Shown: positions 45,530 through 53,816, counted from the stretch's first letter. The stretch is 64,000 bases of DNA from Halalkalibacter akibai JCM 9157 (GCF_000513135.1 NZ_BAUV01000021.1:1-64000); one strand, 5' to 3'. Notes: generated by a model not told the origin, from the letters alone. A program made the numbers and translations.

Positions 45530-46669
45530 TTGCATACTGTGTATCTAATAGCTTTTATGGTATTAATTGGAGCTGTAATAGGGGGATTAACAAATTCTCT
45601 TGCCATTAAAATGTTATTTCGGCCTTATAAAGAAATAAGAATTAAATCATGGAGAGTTCCTTTTACCCCAGGTTTAATTCCAAAGCGACATGATGAACTG
45701 GCGATACAGCTTGGGAAAATGGTTGTTGATTATTTGATTACAGCAGAAGGATTAGGGAAAAAATTAAAAAGCAGTGTTTTTTCTGAAGGTATGATTAGTT
45801 GGTTAAGAGTAGAAGCCCAAAAAGTGTTAACGAGTAATAAAAGTGCGGCTCAATTGATTGAAGAAAACATGAGAATTAACCAACCCAAAAAGGTGATGTT
45901 GGAAAAAACAGAAAGCTTTGTCCAAAAGGGGCTGTCTCAATTTCTCGAAGAAAACAGGGAGAGAACATTATCGGATCTATTGCCGGAGACGTTGCAACAA
46001 ACGGTTGATAGTAAATTACCGGATATTACCCAATATATTCTTGATCGTGGACAGGCTTATTTGGAAAGTCCAGAAGGGAAAGAAAAGGTAAGTGTCATGA
46101 TCGATCGTTTTCTAATTCAAAAGGGAACATTAGGTAATATGATCTCAATGTTTTTAGGAAATGAACGTTTAGTTGATAAAGTACAACCGGAATTGTTAAA
46201 GTTCTTACGCGATCAAGGAACATATCAATTGCTACTCACTCTTTTAGAAAACGAATTGGTCAAGTGGAAAGGGAAACAGTTAAAGGACTTTGAAAACTAC
46301 ATTAATCAGGAAGAAGTGGTTTCATTTGTCGTACATACTGTCCACAAACATGTTCCGTTTTTTGAATGGATTGACCAACCGATGGAAGAATGGAGTGGGG
46401 CGTATAGCGATTTTGTTATGAATAATCTTATTCCAAGAGGAGTTGAGCTTGCGTTAACAGTTTTATCTAGTCATTTAGAAGAGTTATTAAAGAAATTCCA
46501 TTTAGAAGACATTGTTACAGAGCAAGTGAAAACTTTCTCGGTTGAACGATTAGAAGAATTAGTGCTATCCATTTCCAAGAAGGAATTTAAGATGATTACA
46601 TACCTTGGGGCCTTGCTTGGGGGAGTGATTGGGTTTATTCAAAGTTTAATCGTTTTATTAATCGGGTAA
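45530..46669 (+). CDS. yheB: DUF445 family membrane protein YheB
   Basis: A 379-residue DUF445 protein. It has an N-terminal membrane helix with the family motif GAVIGGLTNSLAIKMLFRPYKE and WRVPFTPGLIPKRHDELA, a long charged coiled-coil/helical cytoplasmic or peripheral region, and a C-terminal membrane helix (YLGALLGGVIGFIQSLIVLLIG). Function unknown. The TTG at 45530 is used with AAAGGAGT nine bases upstream; no nearer ATG exists. Followed by yheA, as in B. subtilis. Confidence 0.9.
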   Translation: MHTVYLIAFMVLIGAVIGGLTNSLAIKMLFRPYKEIRIKSWRVPFTPGLIPKRHDELAIQLGKMVVDYLITAEGLGKKLKSSVFSEGMISWLRVEAQKVLTSNKSAAQLIEENMRINQPKKVMLEKTESFVQKGLSQFLEENRERTLSDLLPETLQQTVDSKLPDITQYILDRGQAYLESPEGKEKVSVMIDRFLIQKGTLGNMISMFLGNERLVDKVQPELLKFLRDQGTYQLLLTLLENELVKWKGKQLKDFENYINQEEVVSFVVHTVHKHVPFFEWIDQPMEEWSGAYSDFVMNNLIPRGVELALTVLSSHLEELLKKFHLEDIVTEQVKTFSVERLEELVLSISKKEFKMITYLGALLGGVIGFIQSLIVLLIG

Positions 46670-46751
46670 AGGACAAATATGGTTATCGGGTGAAATGTTT
46701 CATTGAACATGTTATAGTCGATAAGACTAATTTTTTAGGAGGACGTTATTT

Positions 46752-47105
46752 ATGTCAAATGTCTATGATAAGGCTCATGAATTAAAGAATACCCTTGCAG
46801 AAAGTGGAGAATTTCAAACGTTGAAATCTTTACATGAACAAATTAAAGCTGATGAAGTGGCTACGAGAATGTTAAATAATTTCCGTCAACTTCAATTAGA
46901 GCTTCAACAAAAGCAAATGCAAGGCATTCAAATTACAGAAGAAGAAGCGGTAAACGCGCAACAACAGTTTGAGCTTGTTCAACAGCACGAACTTATTTCT
47001 AAGCTTATGGATGCTGAGCAACGCCTTAGCGTGATCATCGGAGATGTAAACAAGATCATCACAGAACCATTAGAAGAAATTTACGGAACTCCAGGACAAG
47101 AATAA
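46752..47105 (+). CDS. yheA: YlbF/YmcA/YheA family protein
   Basis: A 117-residue all-helical protein of the YlbF/YmcA (DUF964) superfamily: YDKAHELKNTLAESGEFQTLKSLHEQIKAD, then FRQLQLELQQKQMQG and AEQRLSVIIGDVNKII. Paralogs YlbF and YmcA act with YaaT in RNase Y specificity and development; YheA itself is uncharacterised. ATG 46752 follows TTAGGAGGACGTTATTT. Confidence 0.9.
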   Translation: MSNVYDKAHELKNTLAESGEFQTLKSLHEQIKADEVATRMLNNFRQLQLELQQKQMQGIQITEEEAVNAQQQFELVQQHELISKLMDAEQRLSVIIGDVNKIITEPLEEIYGTPGQE

Positions 47106-47110
47106 ATAAG

Positions 47111-47172
47111 AACTCCTAACTAGTTACCATGCAACTTTTTGTATTCGGTATTCGCGTTAGGAGTTTTTTTTA
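47111..47172 (+). terminator. Terminator after yheA
   Basis: AACTCCTAAC pairs with GTTAGGAGTT across a 35-base loop, followed by TTTTTTT. Confidence 0.75.
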
Positions 47173-47200
47173 TTTGTCTGTAGATTACACGTCCTCCACG

Positions 47201-47300
47201 TTCGTTGCATTCCGCTCCAGTCACTCTCTTTCCGCAGGGAGGTGGCTCGCCCCTACCTCTAAATCCCGCACGAGTCGAGTGACTTCCGCTTCATTTCACT
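47201..47300 (-). repeat. Interspersed palindromic repeat, copy 9
   Basis: A minus-strand copy, about 100 bp: gaagcggaagtcactcgact, cgtgcgggatttagaggtag, gggcgagccacctccc, tgcggaaagagagtgactgg. Part of the central stem is missing. Confidence 0.7.
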
Positions 47301-47349
47301 AGAGGGAAAACTACCTGTATAGCTAATTATCTTTATGAAAACAGCCCTT

Positions 47350-47535
47350 TTATTTCGTTACCTTTTTCATAACAAGAACAACCATATGCAGGACAAATCC
47401 TGAAAAAAGTCCGATTGATATAGAGGCAAGAATCGTCATAAGAACCGTTTGAATATCTGGTTCGTACAATTGAGACAAAGATAACAACAAGAAAAAGAGA
47501 ATAGGTAAATAATAATAGGATAAGACTTGTTTCAT
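47350..47535 (-). CDS. Small membrane protein, unknown
   Basis: 61 residues from the ATG at 47535 (AAAGGGGACCACT upstream). Two hydrophobic segments are seen, about residues 8-21 (YLPILFFLLLSLSQL) and 29-55 (LMTILASISIGLFSGFVLHMVVLV). It ends with basic residues. No family recognised. A longer reading frame starting at 47565 precedes the ribosome site. Confidence 0.6.
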   Translation of the reverse strand: MKQVLSYYYLPILFFLLLSLSQLYEPDIQTVLMTILASISIGLFSGFVLHMVVLVMKKVTK

Positions 47536-47724
47536 AGTGGTCCCCTTTAAAGCTGAAGTAGACAAATAGTTTTTTCAGTTAAGCTTAAATTATTATAGAA
47601 AAGATTTGCTTATTCGTCTAGGTTCTAATAAAGCATCTTCATTCATAGTCTTATGTATAAAGAGCAAGTCTATAAAATAAGACAGCTCGATAAGAGACAA
47701 CATGGAGAAGGGGGACATACGGAA

Positions 47725-48567
47725 ATGACTTACAAACTATTAGCCCTAAACATCGACGGGACGATTTTAAAATCAAATTCGCGAGTTACTAAGCAAACGA
47801 AAGAAGCAATTGAATATGTGAAAGAAAAAGGGGTTCACGTAACTTTGGCAACATCGCGTCCTTTTCCAGCTGCCAAAAAAATCGCAAAGTCTTTAAAGTT
47901 GGAAGATTGTTTAATTACTAGTGATGGTGCTTTCATTGCGTCCGAAGTAGATGAACCGATATTTGTTAGGCGTATAAAAGAAGAAAAGGCACTCCAAATT
48001 GCTGATGTTCTTGAACGATATGAGTGTCATATTCGTGTCATGCATGATCATTATTCAATTGGAAATAAGGTTAAGCAACGAAATCACTTAATTGCAAAGA
48101 TGACGATAGGGGTAGGTGATCCTTTATTCTATCCTATTACTTTTGTAGATTCTATTTGCGATCAATTAATGGAAAATCCGATTGCGCCTCCGAAAATACA
48201 AGTTCAATTTTTTAATAAAGAGGAAGAAAGAAAGGCTATACAACAACTTGAGACGATGGTTGCTGGGATTAGACTATTCGAGTCAGAGAAAGGCAGGCTC
48301 GAAATCGTAAGTGCTGGTGTGTCTAAAGCACGTGGTTTACAGACGCTCGGGCATTATTTAGGAATCTCGTCAGATCAGATGGTTGCAATTGGATCACAAG
48401 ATAACGATCTAGATATGATTAGTCAGGTTGGTTTAGGTGTCGCAATGGGAAATGCTACTAATTCGGTTAAGGAAGTAGCAGATTGGGTTACAAGGTCAAA
48501 TGAGCAAAACGGCGTCGCATATATGGTTAGAGAAGTTTTTAGAAAGCAATTAAGATTGCCATTATAA
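47725..48567 (+). CDS. HAD-superfamily (Cof-type) protein lacking the catalytic aspartate
   Basis: 280 residues with Cof/IIB HAD layout. Motif I is LLALNIDGTILKSN: Asn9 replaces the nucleophilic Asp of the usual DxD, while Asp11 remains. Motif II is LATSRPFPAAKK, motif III contains the Lys of GVSKARGL, and motif IV is GSQDNDLDM, with Ser where the first Mg-binding Asp (GDxxND) is expected. So two catalytic or metal-binding acids are lost and it may be a non-enzymatic HAD. It resembles Bacillus YhaX, which lies near yheA in B. subtilis. ATG 47725 is chosen by similarity at motif I; GAAGGGGG is ~10 bases upstream. Confidence 0.82.
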   Translation: MTYKLLALNIDGTILKSNSRVTKQTKEAIEYVKEKGVHVTLATSRPFPAAKKIAKSLKLEDCLITSDGAFIASEVDEPIFVRRIKEEKALQIADVLERYECHIRVMHDHYSIGNKVKQRNHLIAKMTIGVGDPLFYPITFVDSICDQLMENPIAPPKIQVQFFNKEEERKAIQQLETMVAGIRLFESEKGRLEIVSAGVSKARGLQTLGHYLGISSDQMVAIGSQDNDLDMISQVGLGVAMGNATNSVKEVADWVTRSNEQNGVAYMVREVFRKQLRLPL

Positions 48568-48572
48568 GGTTG

Positions 48573-48610
48573 AAAAAGCATCTACCTCAAGGAGAGGTGG
48601 TGCTTTTTTA
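48573..48610 (+). terminator. Terminator after the HAD gene
   Basis: AAAAAGCATCTACCTC pairs with GAGGTGGTGCTTTTTT. Confidence 0.85.
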
Positions 48611-48645
48611 GTTACGTTTTCACAGACAATTACACAATTTTATTA

Positions 48646-48673
48646 TTGACTTGCTACAAGAAAGGATTAAGAT
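48646..48673 (+). promoter_or_regulatory. Possible sigma-A promoter of the LTA synthase gene
   Basis: TTGACT (48646-48651), 16-base spacer, TAAGAT (48668-48673), 56 bases before the start codon. Confidence 0.4.
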
Positions 48674-48729
48674 ATTATAAGGGTAGGCACTAATTGTAAA
48701 TTTTTTGTAATTGAAAGGAGTAAGACAAT

Positions 48730-50577
48730 ATGGCTAAAATTAAAGCCGCTTATGATCATTATAAATTTTTCTTGTTAGCAGTCTTTTTCTTATGTATGAA
48801 AACATATATTTTATACAAATTTGGGTTTAAAATAAAAACGGACAATATACTGCAGGAAATTCTCTTGATGGTTAATCCATTAAGTTCAGCTGTTTTCTTA
48901 ATTGGTCTTTCTTTTTTATTTTCAGGGTTAACAAGAAATATAATCGTTGTTGTAATGAGTTTGTTTACAACGGCTATCTTATTTTTTAATTTGTTATATT
49001 TTCGTTTTTTCTCGGATTTTCTTACTTGGCCAGTTTTGTTTCAAACGAGTAATGCCAAAGATTTATCAGGAAGTGTAACGGAACTTCTTAAGTTCACTGA
49101 TTTATTTTTATTAATGGATATTATCATTCTAGCAATCTTAATTGTTATGAAGATGATCCCACAGCAAACGCAAGTGAAGCGTCAATTTGTCTATGTTTCT
49201 CTAGCTGCATTAAGTATTTTTCTAGTCAATTTAACTATTGCTCAAGTAGAAAGACCACAGTTACTCACTCGTTCTTTTGACCGAGAAATGTTGGTCAAGA
49301 ACATTGGAATTGTTAATTATCACGTGTATGACGGTTATATCCAATCACAGTCAAAAGCACAACGAGTTTTTGCAGATAGCTCAGATATTACTGAGATTTT
49401 AGATCACAGAATTGAAAATTATAAAGAACCTGATCCTGAACTGTTTGGGATTGCAGAAGGTAAAAATATAATTGTTTTATCTTTAGAATCTTTACAGAGT
49501 TTTGTTATTAACGAAACACTCTTTGGAGAAGAAATTACACCGTTTTTAAATGAGTTAATTAAAGATAGCTATTACTTTGATCAGTTTTATCATCAAACCG
49601 AGCAAGGTAAAACATCAGATTCAGAATTTATTGTAGCTAATTCTTTATATCCAAGAGATAGTGGAGCAGTATTTTTTACACATGCTGGCAATGAGTATCA
49701 TAGCTTACCAGAGATCTTAAACGAAGAAGGTTATTATACGTCTGTCATGCATGCCAATAACAAAAGCTTTTGGAATCGTGACATGATGTATACAGCTTTT
49801 GAATATGACCAATTCTTTGATATTAATTACTATGATGTAAACGAAGAAAACTCGATTGGCTGGGGTTTAAAAGACTTGGATTTCTTTGAACAATCTATTC
49901 AACTATTAAAGGAACAACCAAAGCCTTTTTACTCTAAATTTATTACATTAACCAATCATTTTCCATTTGAACTAGAAGAGGAAGATCATTTGATTTCAGA
50001 GTTTGATTCAAATAGTAGAACGCTGAATCGATATTTTCCAACAGTGCGCTATATGGATTATGCATTAGAACACTTTTTCGAAAGGTTGAAGGAAGAGGGT
50101 ATCTACGAAGAGTCGATCTTTATTATTTATGGGGATCACTATGGTATTTCTGAAAATCATAAAAGAGCGATGAGCTTATTTTTAGAAAAAGACGAAATCA
50201 CTGACTTAGATCAACTGCAACTTCAAAGAGTTCCTATGCTAGTTCATATTCCAGGTCACAAACAGAATGAGATTAAGCACAATGTGTCAGGACAAATTGA
50301 TATAAAGCCAACCATTATGCATCTATTAGGTTTAAATACTAAAAATGATGTACAGTTTGGATCAGATCTATTCTCTCCTGAACGAGAAGAGTTTACTGTT
50401 TTAAGAGATGGAAGTGTGATTACAGATAAAGCTGTATACACAAAAGGAACCTGTTACCGGAAAATGGATGGGCTAGAAGTCTCACAGTTAAATTGTCAGG
50501 AGGCCGTAGAAAAAGGGGCTACTGAATTAAGGTTATCAGATAAAGTTATCTATGGGGATTTACTTAGATTCTACTAA
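48730..50577 (+). CDS. Lipoteichoic acid synthase family protein
   Basis: A polyglycerolphosphate lipoteichoic acid synthase or primase-type enzyme, 615 residues. Five N-terminal membrane helices span residues ~10-175. An external sulfatase-fold domain follows: NIIVLSLESLQSFVIN with the metal-binding Glu, the catalytic Thr295 in EQGKTSDSEFI, and FIIYGDHYGISENH with Asp/His ligands. It transfers glycerol-phosphate from phosphatidylglycerol outside the membrane. B. subtilis has four paralogs (LtaS, YfnI, YqgS, YvgJ); its length is nearest YvgJ, but I cannot assign which. ATG 48730 follows AAAGGAGTAAGACAAT. Confidence 0.92.
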   Translation: MAKIKAAYDHYKFFLLAVFFLCMKTYILYKFGFKIKTDNILQEILLMVNPLSSAVFLIGLSFLFSGLTRNIIVVVMSLFTTAILFFNLLYFRFFSDFLTWPVLFQTSNAKDLSGSVTELLKFTDLFLLMDIIILAILIVMKMIPQQTQVKRQFVYVSLAALSIFLVNLTIAQVERPQLLTRSFDREMLVKNIGIVNYHVYDGYIQSQSKAQRVFADSSDITEILDHRIENYKEPDPELFGIAEGKNIIVLSLESLQSFVINETLFGEEITPFLNELIKDSYYFDQFYHQTEQGKTSDSEFIVANSLYPRDSGAVFFTHAGNEYHSLPEILNEEGYYTSVMHANNKSFWNRDMMYTAFEYDQFFDINYYDVNEENSIGWGLKDLDFFEQSIQLLKEQPKPFYSKFITLTNHFPFELEEEDHLISEFDSNSRTLNRYFPTVRYMDYALEHFFERLKEEGIYEESIFIIYGDHYGISENHKRAMSLFLEKDEITDLDQLQLQRVPMLVHIPGHKQNEIKHNVSGQIDIKPTIMHLLGLNTKNDVQFGSDLFSPEREEFTVLRDGSVITDKAVYTKGTCYRKMDGLEVSQLNCQEAVEKGATELRLSDKVIYGDLLRFY

Positions 50578-50590
50578 TGAATTGTAGTTT

Positions 50591-50628
50591 AAGAGGAAGA
50601 GAAGGATAGGACTTCTCTTCCTCTTTTT
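50591..50628 (+). terminator. Terminator after the LTA synthase gene
   Basis: AAGAGGAAGAGAAG pairs perfectly with CTTCTCTTCCTCTT, then TTT. It also lies just beyond the convergent yhzD-like gene. Confidence 0.85.
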
Positions 50629-50630
50629 GG

Positions 50631-50813
50631 TTAGCGGTGAAATAAAATTAATTTTCCAGAGCGAGTTAAGCGGTGCGTATGTTCTAAAAGATTAGCTTCA
50701 GCAAGGATAGCTTCTCCTTTAGCTTTAGCGACCTCGTCAGTCTCAGCTTCTACTCGTTTTTCTAAAACGGTTTCTCCAGCTGGATTAAATACAGTTAAGA
50801 AATATTCAAACAT
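50631..50813 (-). CDS. YhzD-like small protein
   Basis: A 60-residue protein MFEYFLTVFNPAGETVLEKRVEAETDEVAKAKG ending in LLEHTHRLTRSGKLILFHR, resembling the Bacillus YhzD family. Function unknown. The ATG at 50813 follows GAGGTGATTGTTC; the TTG two codons upstream would be too close to that site. Confidence 0.78.
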   Translation of the reverse strand: MFEYFLTVFNPAGETVLEKRVEAETDEVAKAKGEAILAEANLLEHTHRLTRSGKLILFHR

Positions 50814-50874
50814 GAACAATCACCTCAGTATCATAAAATAGTTTAAGAAAAGATTTACTACTCCTTAGTTTACT

Positions 50875-50890
50875 TTAGAAGCGCTTACAT
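50875..50890 (+). promoter_or_regulatory. cre-like sequence
   Basis: TTAGAAGCGCTTACAT matches the cre consensus WTGNNARCGNWWWCAW at all but one position (A for G at position 3). It lies in the divergent gap between the yhzD-like gene and the arrest-peptide-like ORF; which promoter it could serve is unclear. Confidence 0.3.
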
Positions 50891-50940
50891 TAACAAGGGT
50901 GAATTTTATAGAAACATTTGTGTCTAAACTAACTGTTTAA

Positions 50941-50969
50941 TTGGTATGTCGTCCTTTTTATGATAATAT
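50941..50969 (+). promoter_or_regulatory. Possible sigma-A promoter of the leader-yidC operon
   Basis: TTGGTA, 17-base spacer, TAATAT, ending 34 bases before the TTG start of the small ORF. Only 4 of 6 matches in each hexamer. Confidence 0.35.
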
Positions 50970-51002
50970 GTAAAAGTGATTAACAGAAGGAGGTGGATGA
51001 GC

Positions 51003-51275
51003 TTGATTGAAATATTTTCAGATGTAACTACATTATGGGCGAGTGTGGTCATGACAGTTTTATTTTTTGCTGCGACTACGAAGGCTAATCTTCTATTCAT
51101 AGAGTGGGAGCTTCGCTCAGGGTGGAAAAAACACTTTCTTGTTCTAAATGATCAAGAACCAGTTGCCCTTGCTCTCATCCATCACTGTAGTATGCAGTAC
51201 AAACCGAAAATACCTTCCACAAAAGATCACAATAATCAAGATGATGAAGAGGCAACTTTATTTGTTTTCGCTTAA
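51003..51275 (+). CDS. Putative MifM-like ribosome-arrest leader peptide upstream of yidC
   Basis: A 90-residue ORF with one N-terminal membrane helix (LWASVVMTVLFFAATTKANLLFI, about residues 10-32), a basic and polar middle, and an acidic C-terminus QDDEEATLFVFA. B. subtilis MifM (~95 residues, also directly upstream of a yidC gene) has the same plan, with an acidic arrest stretch (NDEEDAG, from memory) near its end; the stalled nascent chain senses membrane-insertion activity. Here the last codons (51256-51269) form the left arm of a stem masking the yidC ribosome site. AGAAGGAGGTG fits TTG 51003 (9-base spacing) better than ATG 50997 (3 bases). Arrest activity is inference; gene and architecture are visible. 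Confidence 0.72.
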   Translation: MIEIFSDVTTLWASVVMTVLFFAATTKANLLFIEWELRSGWKKHFLVLNDQEPVALALIHHCSMQYKPKIPSTKDHNNQDDEEATLFVFA

Positions 51276-51296
51276 AGGAATTGAAAACAAATAAGG
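51256..51296 (+). promoter_or_regulatory. Stem-loop sequestering the yidC Shine-Dalgarno
   Basis: TTATTTGTTTTC (51258-51269, the last codons of the leader ORF) pairs perfectly over 12 bp with GAAAACAAATAA (51283-51294). Adding C-G and T-G pairs extends it to 14 bp and covers the first two G of GGAGG (51295-51299). Loop of 13 bases holds the leader stop codon. A ribosome stalled near the leader's C-terminus would open the stem and expose the yidC ribosome site. It lacks a T-tract directly after, so it is not a terminator. Confidence 0.75.
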
Positions 51297-51306
51297 AGGA
51301 AGTAGT

Positions 51307-52071
51307 TTGAAGAAAAATATTGTATTCATGTTGATTATTTGTATGGCGTTATTACTAACAGCGTGCGGAGTAACCGAACAGGTGCCAATTACTGCAGAGA
51401 CACAGGGGGTTTGGAATCACTTCTTTGTGTACCCGATGTCATGGTTATTAATTTATGTAGCCGAACTTTTTAATGGTAGTTATGGTTTATCCATTATTCT
51501 TGTTACAATAACGATTCGTTTATGTTTGCTACCTTTAGTATTGAAGCAACAAAAAAGTACTAGGGCTATGCAATTATTAAAACCCGAAATGGAAAAATTA
51601 CAAAATAAATATAAAGAGGCATCGAAGAAAGATCCAGCGAAGCAACAAGAAATGCAAAAAGAACTATTTGCTTTGTACAAATCGAATGGTGTTAATCCTA
51701 TGGCTGGATGTTTACCGTTGTTTGTTCAAATGCCTGTATTAATGGCATTTTACTTCGCCATTATTAGAACGGAACAGATTGCCTTGCATAACTTCTTATG
51801 GTTTGATCTTGGGAATCCTGATCCCATGTATATATTACCACTTGTTGCTGGACTGACGACTTTTATCCAAGTGAAAATGACATCTGCTCAACTAACAGAG
51901 CAAATGAAAATAATTATTTATATTATGCCTGTCATGATTATTGTTGCAGGTGTGACGTTACCGGCAGCTCTTTCCTTATATTGGGTCGTAGGAAATGTTT
52001 TTATGATTATTCAAACTTATTTTACAGTCACTAAGTTTGAACAACAGCCAGCTCAAGTAAGTAAAGTGTAA
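51307..52071 (+). CDS. yidC: Membrane protein insertase YidC/SpoIIIJ/YqjG family lipoprotein
   Basis: A 254-residue Oxa1/YidC insertase. A lipoprotein signal with lipobox (LLLTACG, Cys20) is followed by the first core helix ([34 protein letters not shown]) containing the conserved hydrophilic-groove Arg. A charged cytoplasmic hairpin ([20 protein letters not shown]) comes next, then [22 protein letters not shown] and three further helices. TTG 51307 is seven bases after GGAGG, which is partly buried in a stem with the leader ORF. Given the leader, this is likely the inducible second YidC (YqjG/YidC2) rather than the housekeeping SpoIIIJ. Confidence 0.93.
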   Translation: MKKNIVFMLIICMALLLTACGVTEQVPITAETQGVWNHFFVYPMSWLLIYVAELFNGSYGLSIILVTITIRLCLLPLVLKQQKSTRAMQLLKPEMEKLQNKYKEASKKDPAKQQEMQKELFALYKSNGVNPMAGCLPLFVQMPVLMAFYFAIIRTEQIALHNFLWFDLGNPDPMYILPLVAGLTTFIQVKMTSAQLTEQMKIIIYIMPVMIIVAGVTLPAALSLYWVVGNVFMIIQTYFTVTKFEQQPAQVSKV

Positions 52072-52083
52072 AATAGAATTTTT

Positions 52084-52132
52084 AGGTTAACTCAACTGTC
52101 TGAAATAAGATGGTTTGAGTTAACCTTTTTTA
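52084..52132 (+). terminator. Terminator after yidC
   Basis: AGGTTAACTCAA pairs perfectly with TTGAGTTAACCT, then TTTTTAT. Confidence 0.85.
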
Positions 52133-52236
52133 TTGAATGCTGTTAATCAATTATGCTGATGGATTAATCCAACTTGTAGTCACTCTTTCTCCTGATTCAG
52201 AATAGGCTATTATCACGATGGAGGAGGGGAATGGTC

Positions 52237-52680
52237 ATGAGTCAATCTTATAACCAGATGAAATCACAATGTCAACAATACCTAAATCAACCTGTTAATG
52301 TTCAGGTACATGGTCAGTACAGTTATAACGGAATAGTCGATTATGTTGACGATGAATATGTTTATTTAATGGTACCGATAGATGAGACGGGTCAGTATAT
52401 GGATTTATCACAGCTTATGCAAGGCTTAAATTCGCAATCCATGTATGATTATAGTAATCATGAGCAGGCGTATTATCACATACAAGAGCAACCATTAGCA
52501 AGACAAGGAGAAGTTGATCAACGATATCCGCTATACCCAATGGGTTACTATGGTTATCCTGGGTTTTATCCTCCTTATCCTTTTTATCCGCCATACCCTT
52601 ATGCCCCGTTTCCTAGACCACGAGGCTGGAATCGGTTAATCTTGCCTTTAGTAGCATTAACAGCAATAGCAGCTCTTTAA
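52237..52680 (+). CDS. Hypothetical Tyr/Pro-rich protein
   Basis: A 147-residue protein. The first ~60 residues form a short domain with VNVQVHGQYSYNGIVDYVDDEYVYLMVP, resembling an Sm-like or YlmC-type small beta barrel. The middle and C-terminus are rich in Tyr and Pro (GYYGYPGFYPPYPFYPPYPY), followed by a short hydrophobic end. Such composition is common in spore-coat or surface proteins; this is suggestive only. ATG 52237 is seven bases after GGAGGGG; ATG 52231 is too close to it. Confidence 0.7.
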   Translation: MSQSYNQMKSQCQQYLNQPVNVQVHGQYSYNGIVDYVDDEYVYLMVPIDETGQYMDLSQLMQGLNSQSMYDYSNHEQAYYHIQEQPLARQGEVDQRYPLYPMGYYGYPGFYPPYPFYPPYPYAPFPRPRGWNRLILPLVALTAIAAL

Positions 52681-52788
52681 TTAAATAAGGATGTTTTTTA
52701 TGGGGCGTTGTCTATTATGAAAATTAAAGAAAAGTAAAACAATTTTTTAATTACAAGGATTAGTGCTGTTCGTAATCTCTAAACAAAG

Positions 52789-52910
52789 TGAAATGGAGCG
52801 GAAGGCACTTGACTCACTGCGGGAAAAGAGGAAAAGGCAAGCCCACACAGACGGAACGTCGTACTTGCCTTACTCCCGGCGGAAAGCAAGTGCCTGAAGC
52901 ACAATGTAAC
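52789..52910 (+). repeat. Interspersed palindromic repeat, copy 10
   Basis: A full CACTTG/CAAGTG copy: gtgaaatggagcggaaggca, cttgactcactgcggg, aaaaggcaagcccacacaga, acgtcgtacttgcctt, ggcggaaagcaagtgcctg. It fills much of the 452-base gap before cssR; the remainder has no recognised feature. Confidence 0.75.
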
Positions 52911-53132
52911 GGTTGCGATAACGAAAAGAACAGTTAAGCATTTAATACCCGCTTCGACAATTTTCCCCGGGAAATAGGAAATTTCTCTTCGTTCTAGATT
53001 GTGAAAAATATTGTAAAAAAAGAGTAATTGTTGCGATTATAAGGTTTTGAACTCGTTTGATATCGTAAAATAAGATACAATGTCTATTAAGAATATGAAA
53101 TTAAAGGTTCTATATATAAGGAGGAATGAGGT

Positions 53133-53816
53133 ATGAGTGAATATCTCGTCTATCTAGTTGAAGATGAAGAGAATTTATCAGAGGTATTAAAAGCATATCT
53201 AGAAAAAGAAGGATGGAACGTTCGCGTTTTTCATGATGGCGATGCTGCCCGTGACGTTATTGTGGATAAGCCTCATCTTTGGATTCTTGATATTATGCTT
53301 CCAGGTACAGATGGGTATCAATTACTTAAGGCAATAAAAGAAGAAGCAGATACTCCTGTTATATTTATCTCAGCTAGAGATCAAGATTTAGATAGAGTGT
53401 TGGGACTTGAAATGGGAAGTGATGATTATTTGGCTAAACCATTCTTGCCTCAAGAGTTAATTATTAGAGCAAAGAAATTACTAAATCGAATTTATGGGAC
53501 AACCACGCAAGAACAAAAGAAAATAGATTTGAACCAATATACAATTGATCCTGTTGGAAGAACAGTAGTGGATGAAGAAGCAGAACAAGATTCTTTAGTT
53601 GATTTAACAACTAAGGAAATGGATTTGATTTTGCTTTTAACTGGAGATATAGGAAAAGCCTTTTCACGTGAGAAAATTATTGAACATGTTTGGGGAGAGA
53701 ACTACTTCGGTTCTGAGCGAGCTGTCGATGATGTAGTGAGACGTGTTCGTAAAAAAATGCCTCGTATTCATTTAGAGACGTTGTATGGTTACGGGTATAG
53801 GATTTTATCTTCATGA
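53133..53816 (+). CDS. cssR: Secretion-stress response regulator CssR
   Basis: An OmpR-family regulator, 227 residues, closely following B. subtilis CssR: YLVEDEENLSEVLKAYLEKEGWNV, phospho-acceptor Asp53 in HLWILDIMLPGTDGY, FISARDQDLDRVLGLEMGSDDY, KPFLPQELIIR, and a winged helix with LTTKEMDLILLL, HVWGENYFGSERAVDDVVRRVRKKMP and LYGYGYRI. In B. subtilis it activates the HtrA-type proteases when misfolded exported proteins accumulate. ATG 53133 follows AAGGAGGAATGAGGT. It overlaps cssS (ATGA). No htrA/htrB gene is adjacent here. Confidence 0.93.
   Translation: MSEYLVYLVEDEENLSEVLKAYLEKEGWNVRVFHDGDAARDVIVDKPHLWILDIMLPGTDGYQLLKAIKEEADTPVIFISARDQDLDRVLGLEMGSDDYLAKPFLPQELIIRAKKLLNRIYGTTTQEQKKIDLNQYTIDPVGRTVVDEEAEQDSLVDLTTKEMDLILLLTGDIGKAFSREKIIEHVWGENYFGSERAVDDVVRRVRKKMPRIHLETLYGYGYRILSS

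Noticed and set aside
51256-51300. Terminator between the small ORF and yidC
   Set aside because: The stem is A-T-rich, has no T run after it and its right arm merges with the yidC Shine-Dalgarno, so translational masking fits better.
53041-53132. Sigma-A promoter of cssRS
   Set aside because: TTGATA and TACAAT are both present but only 13 bases apart, too short for a normal promoter.
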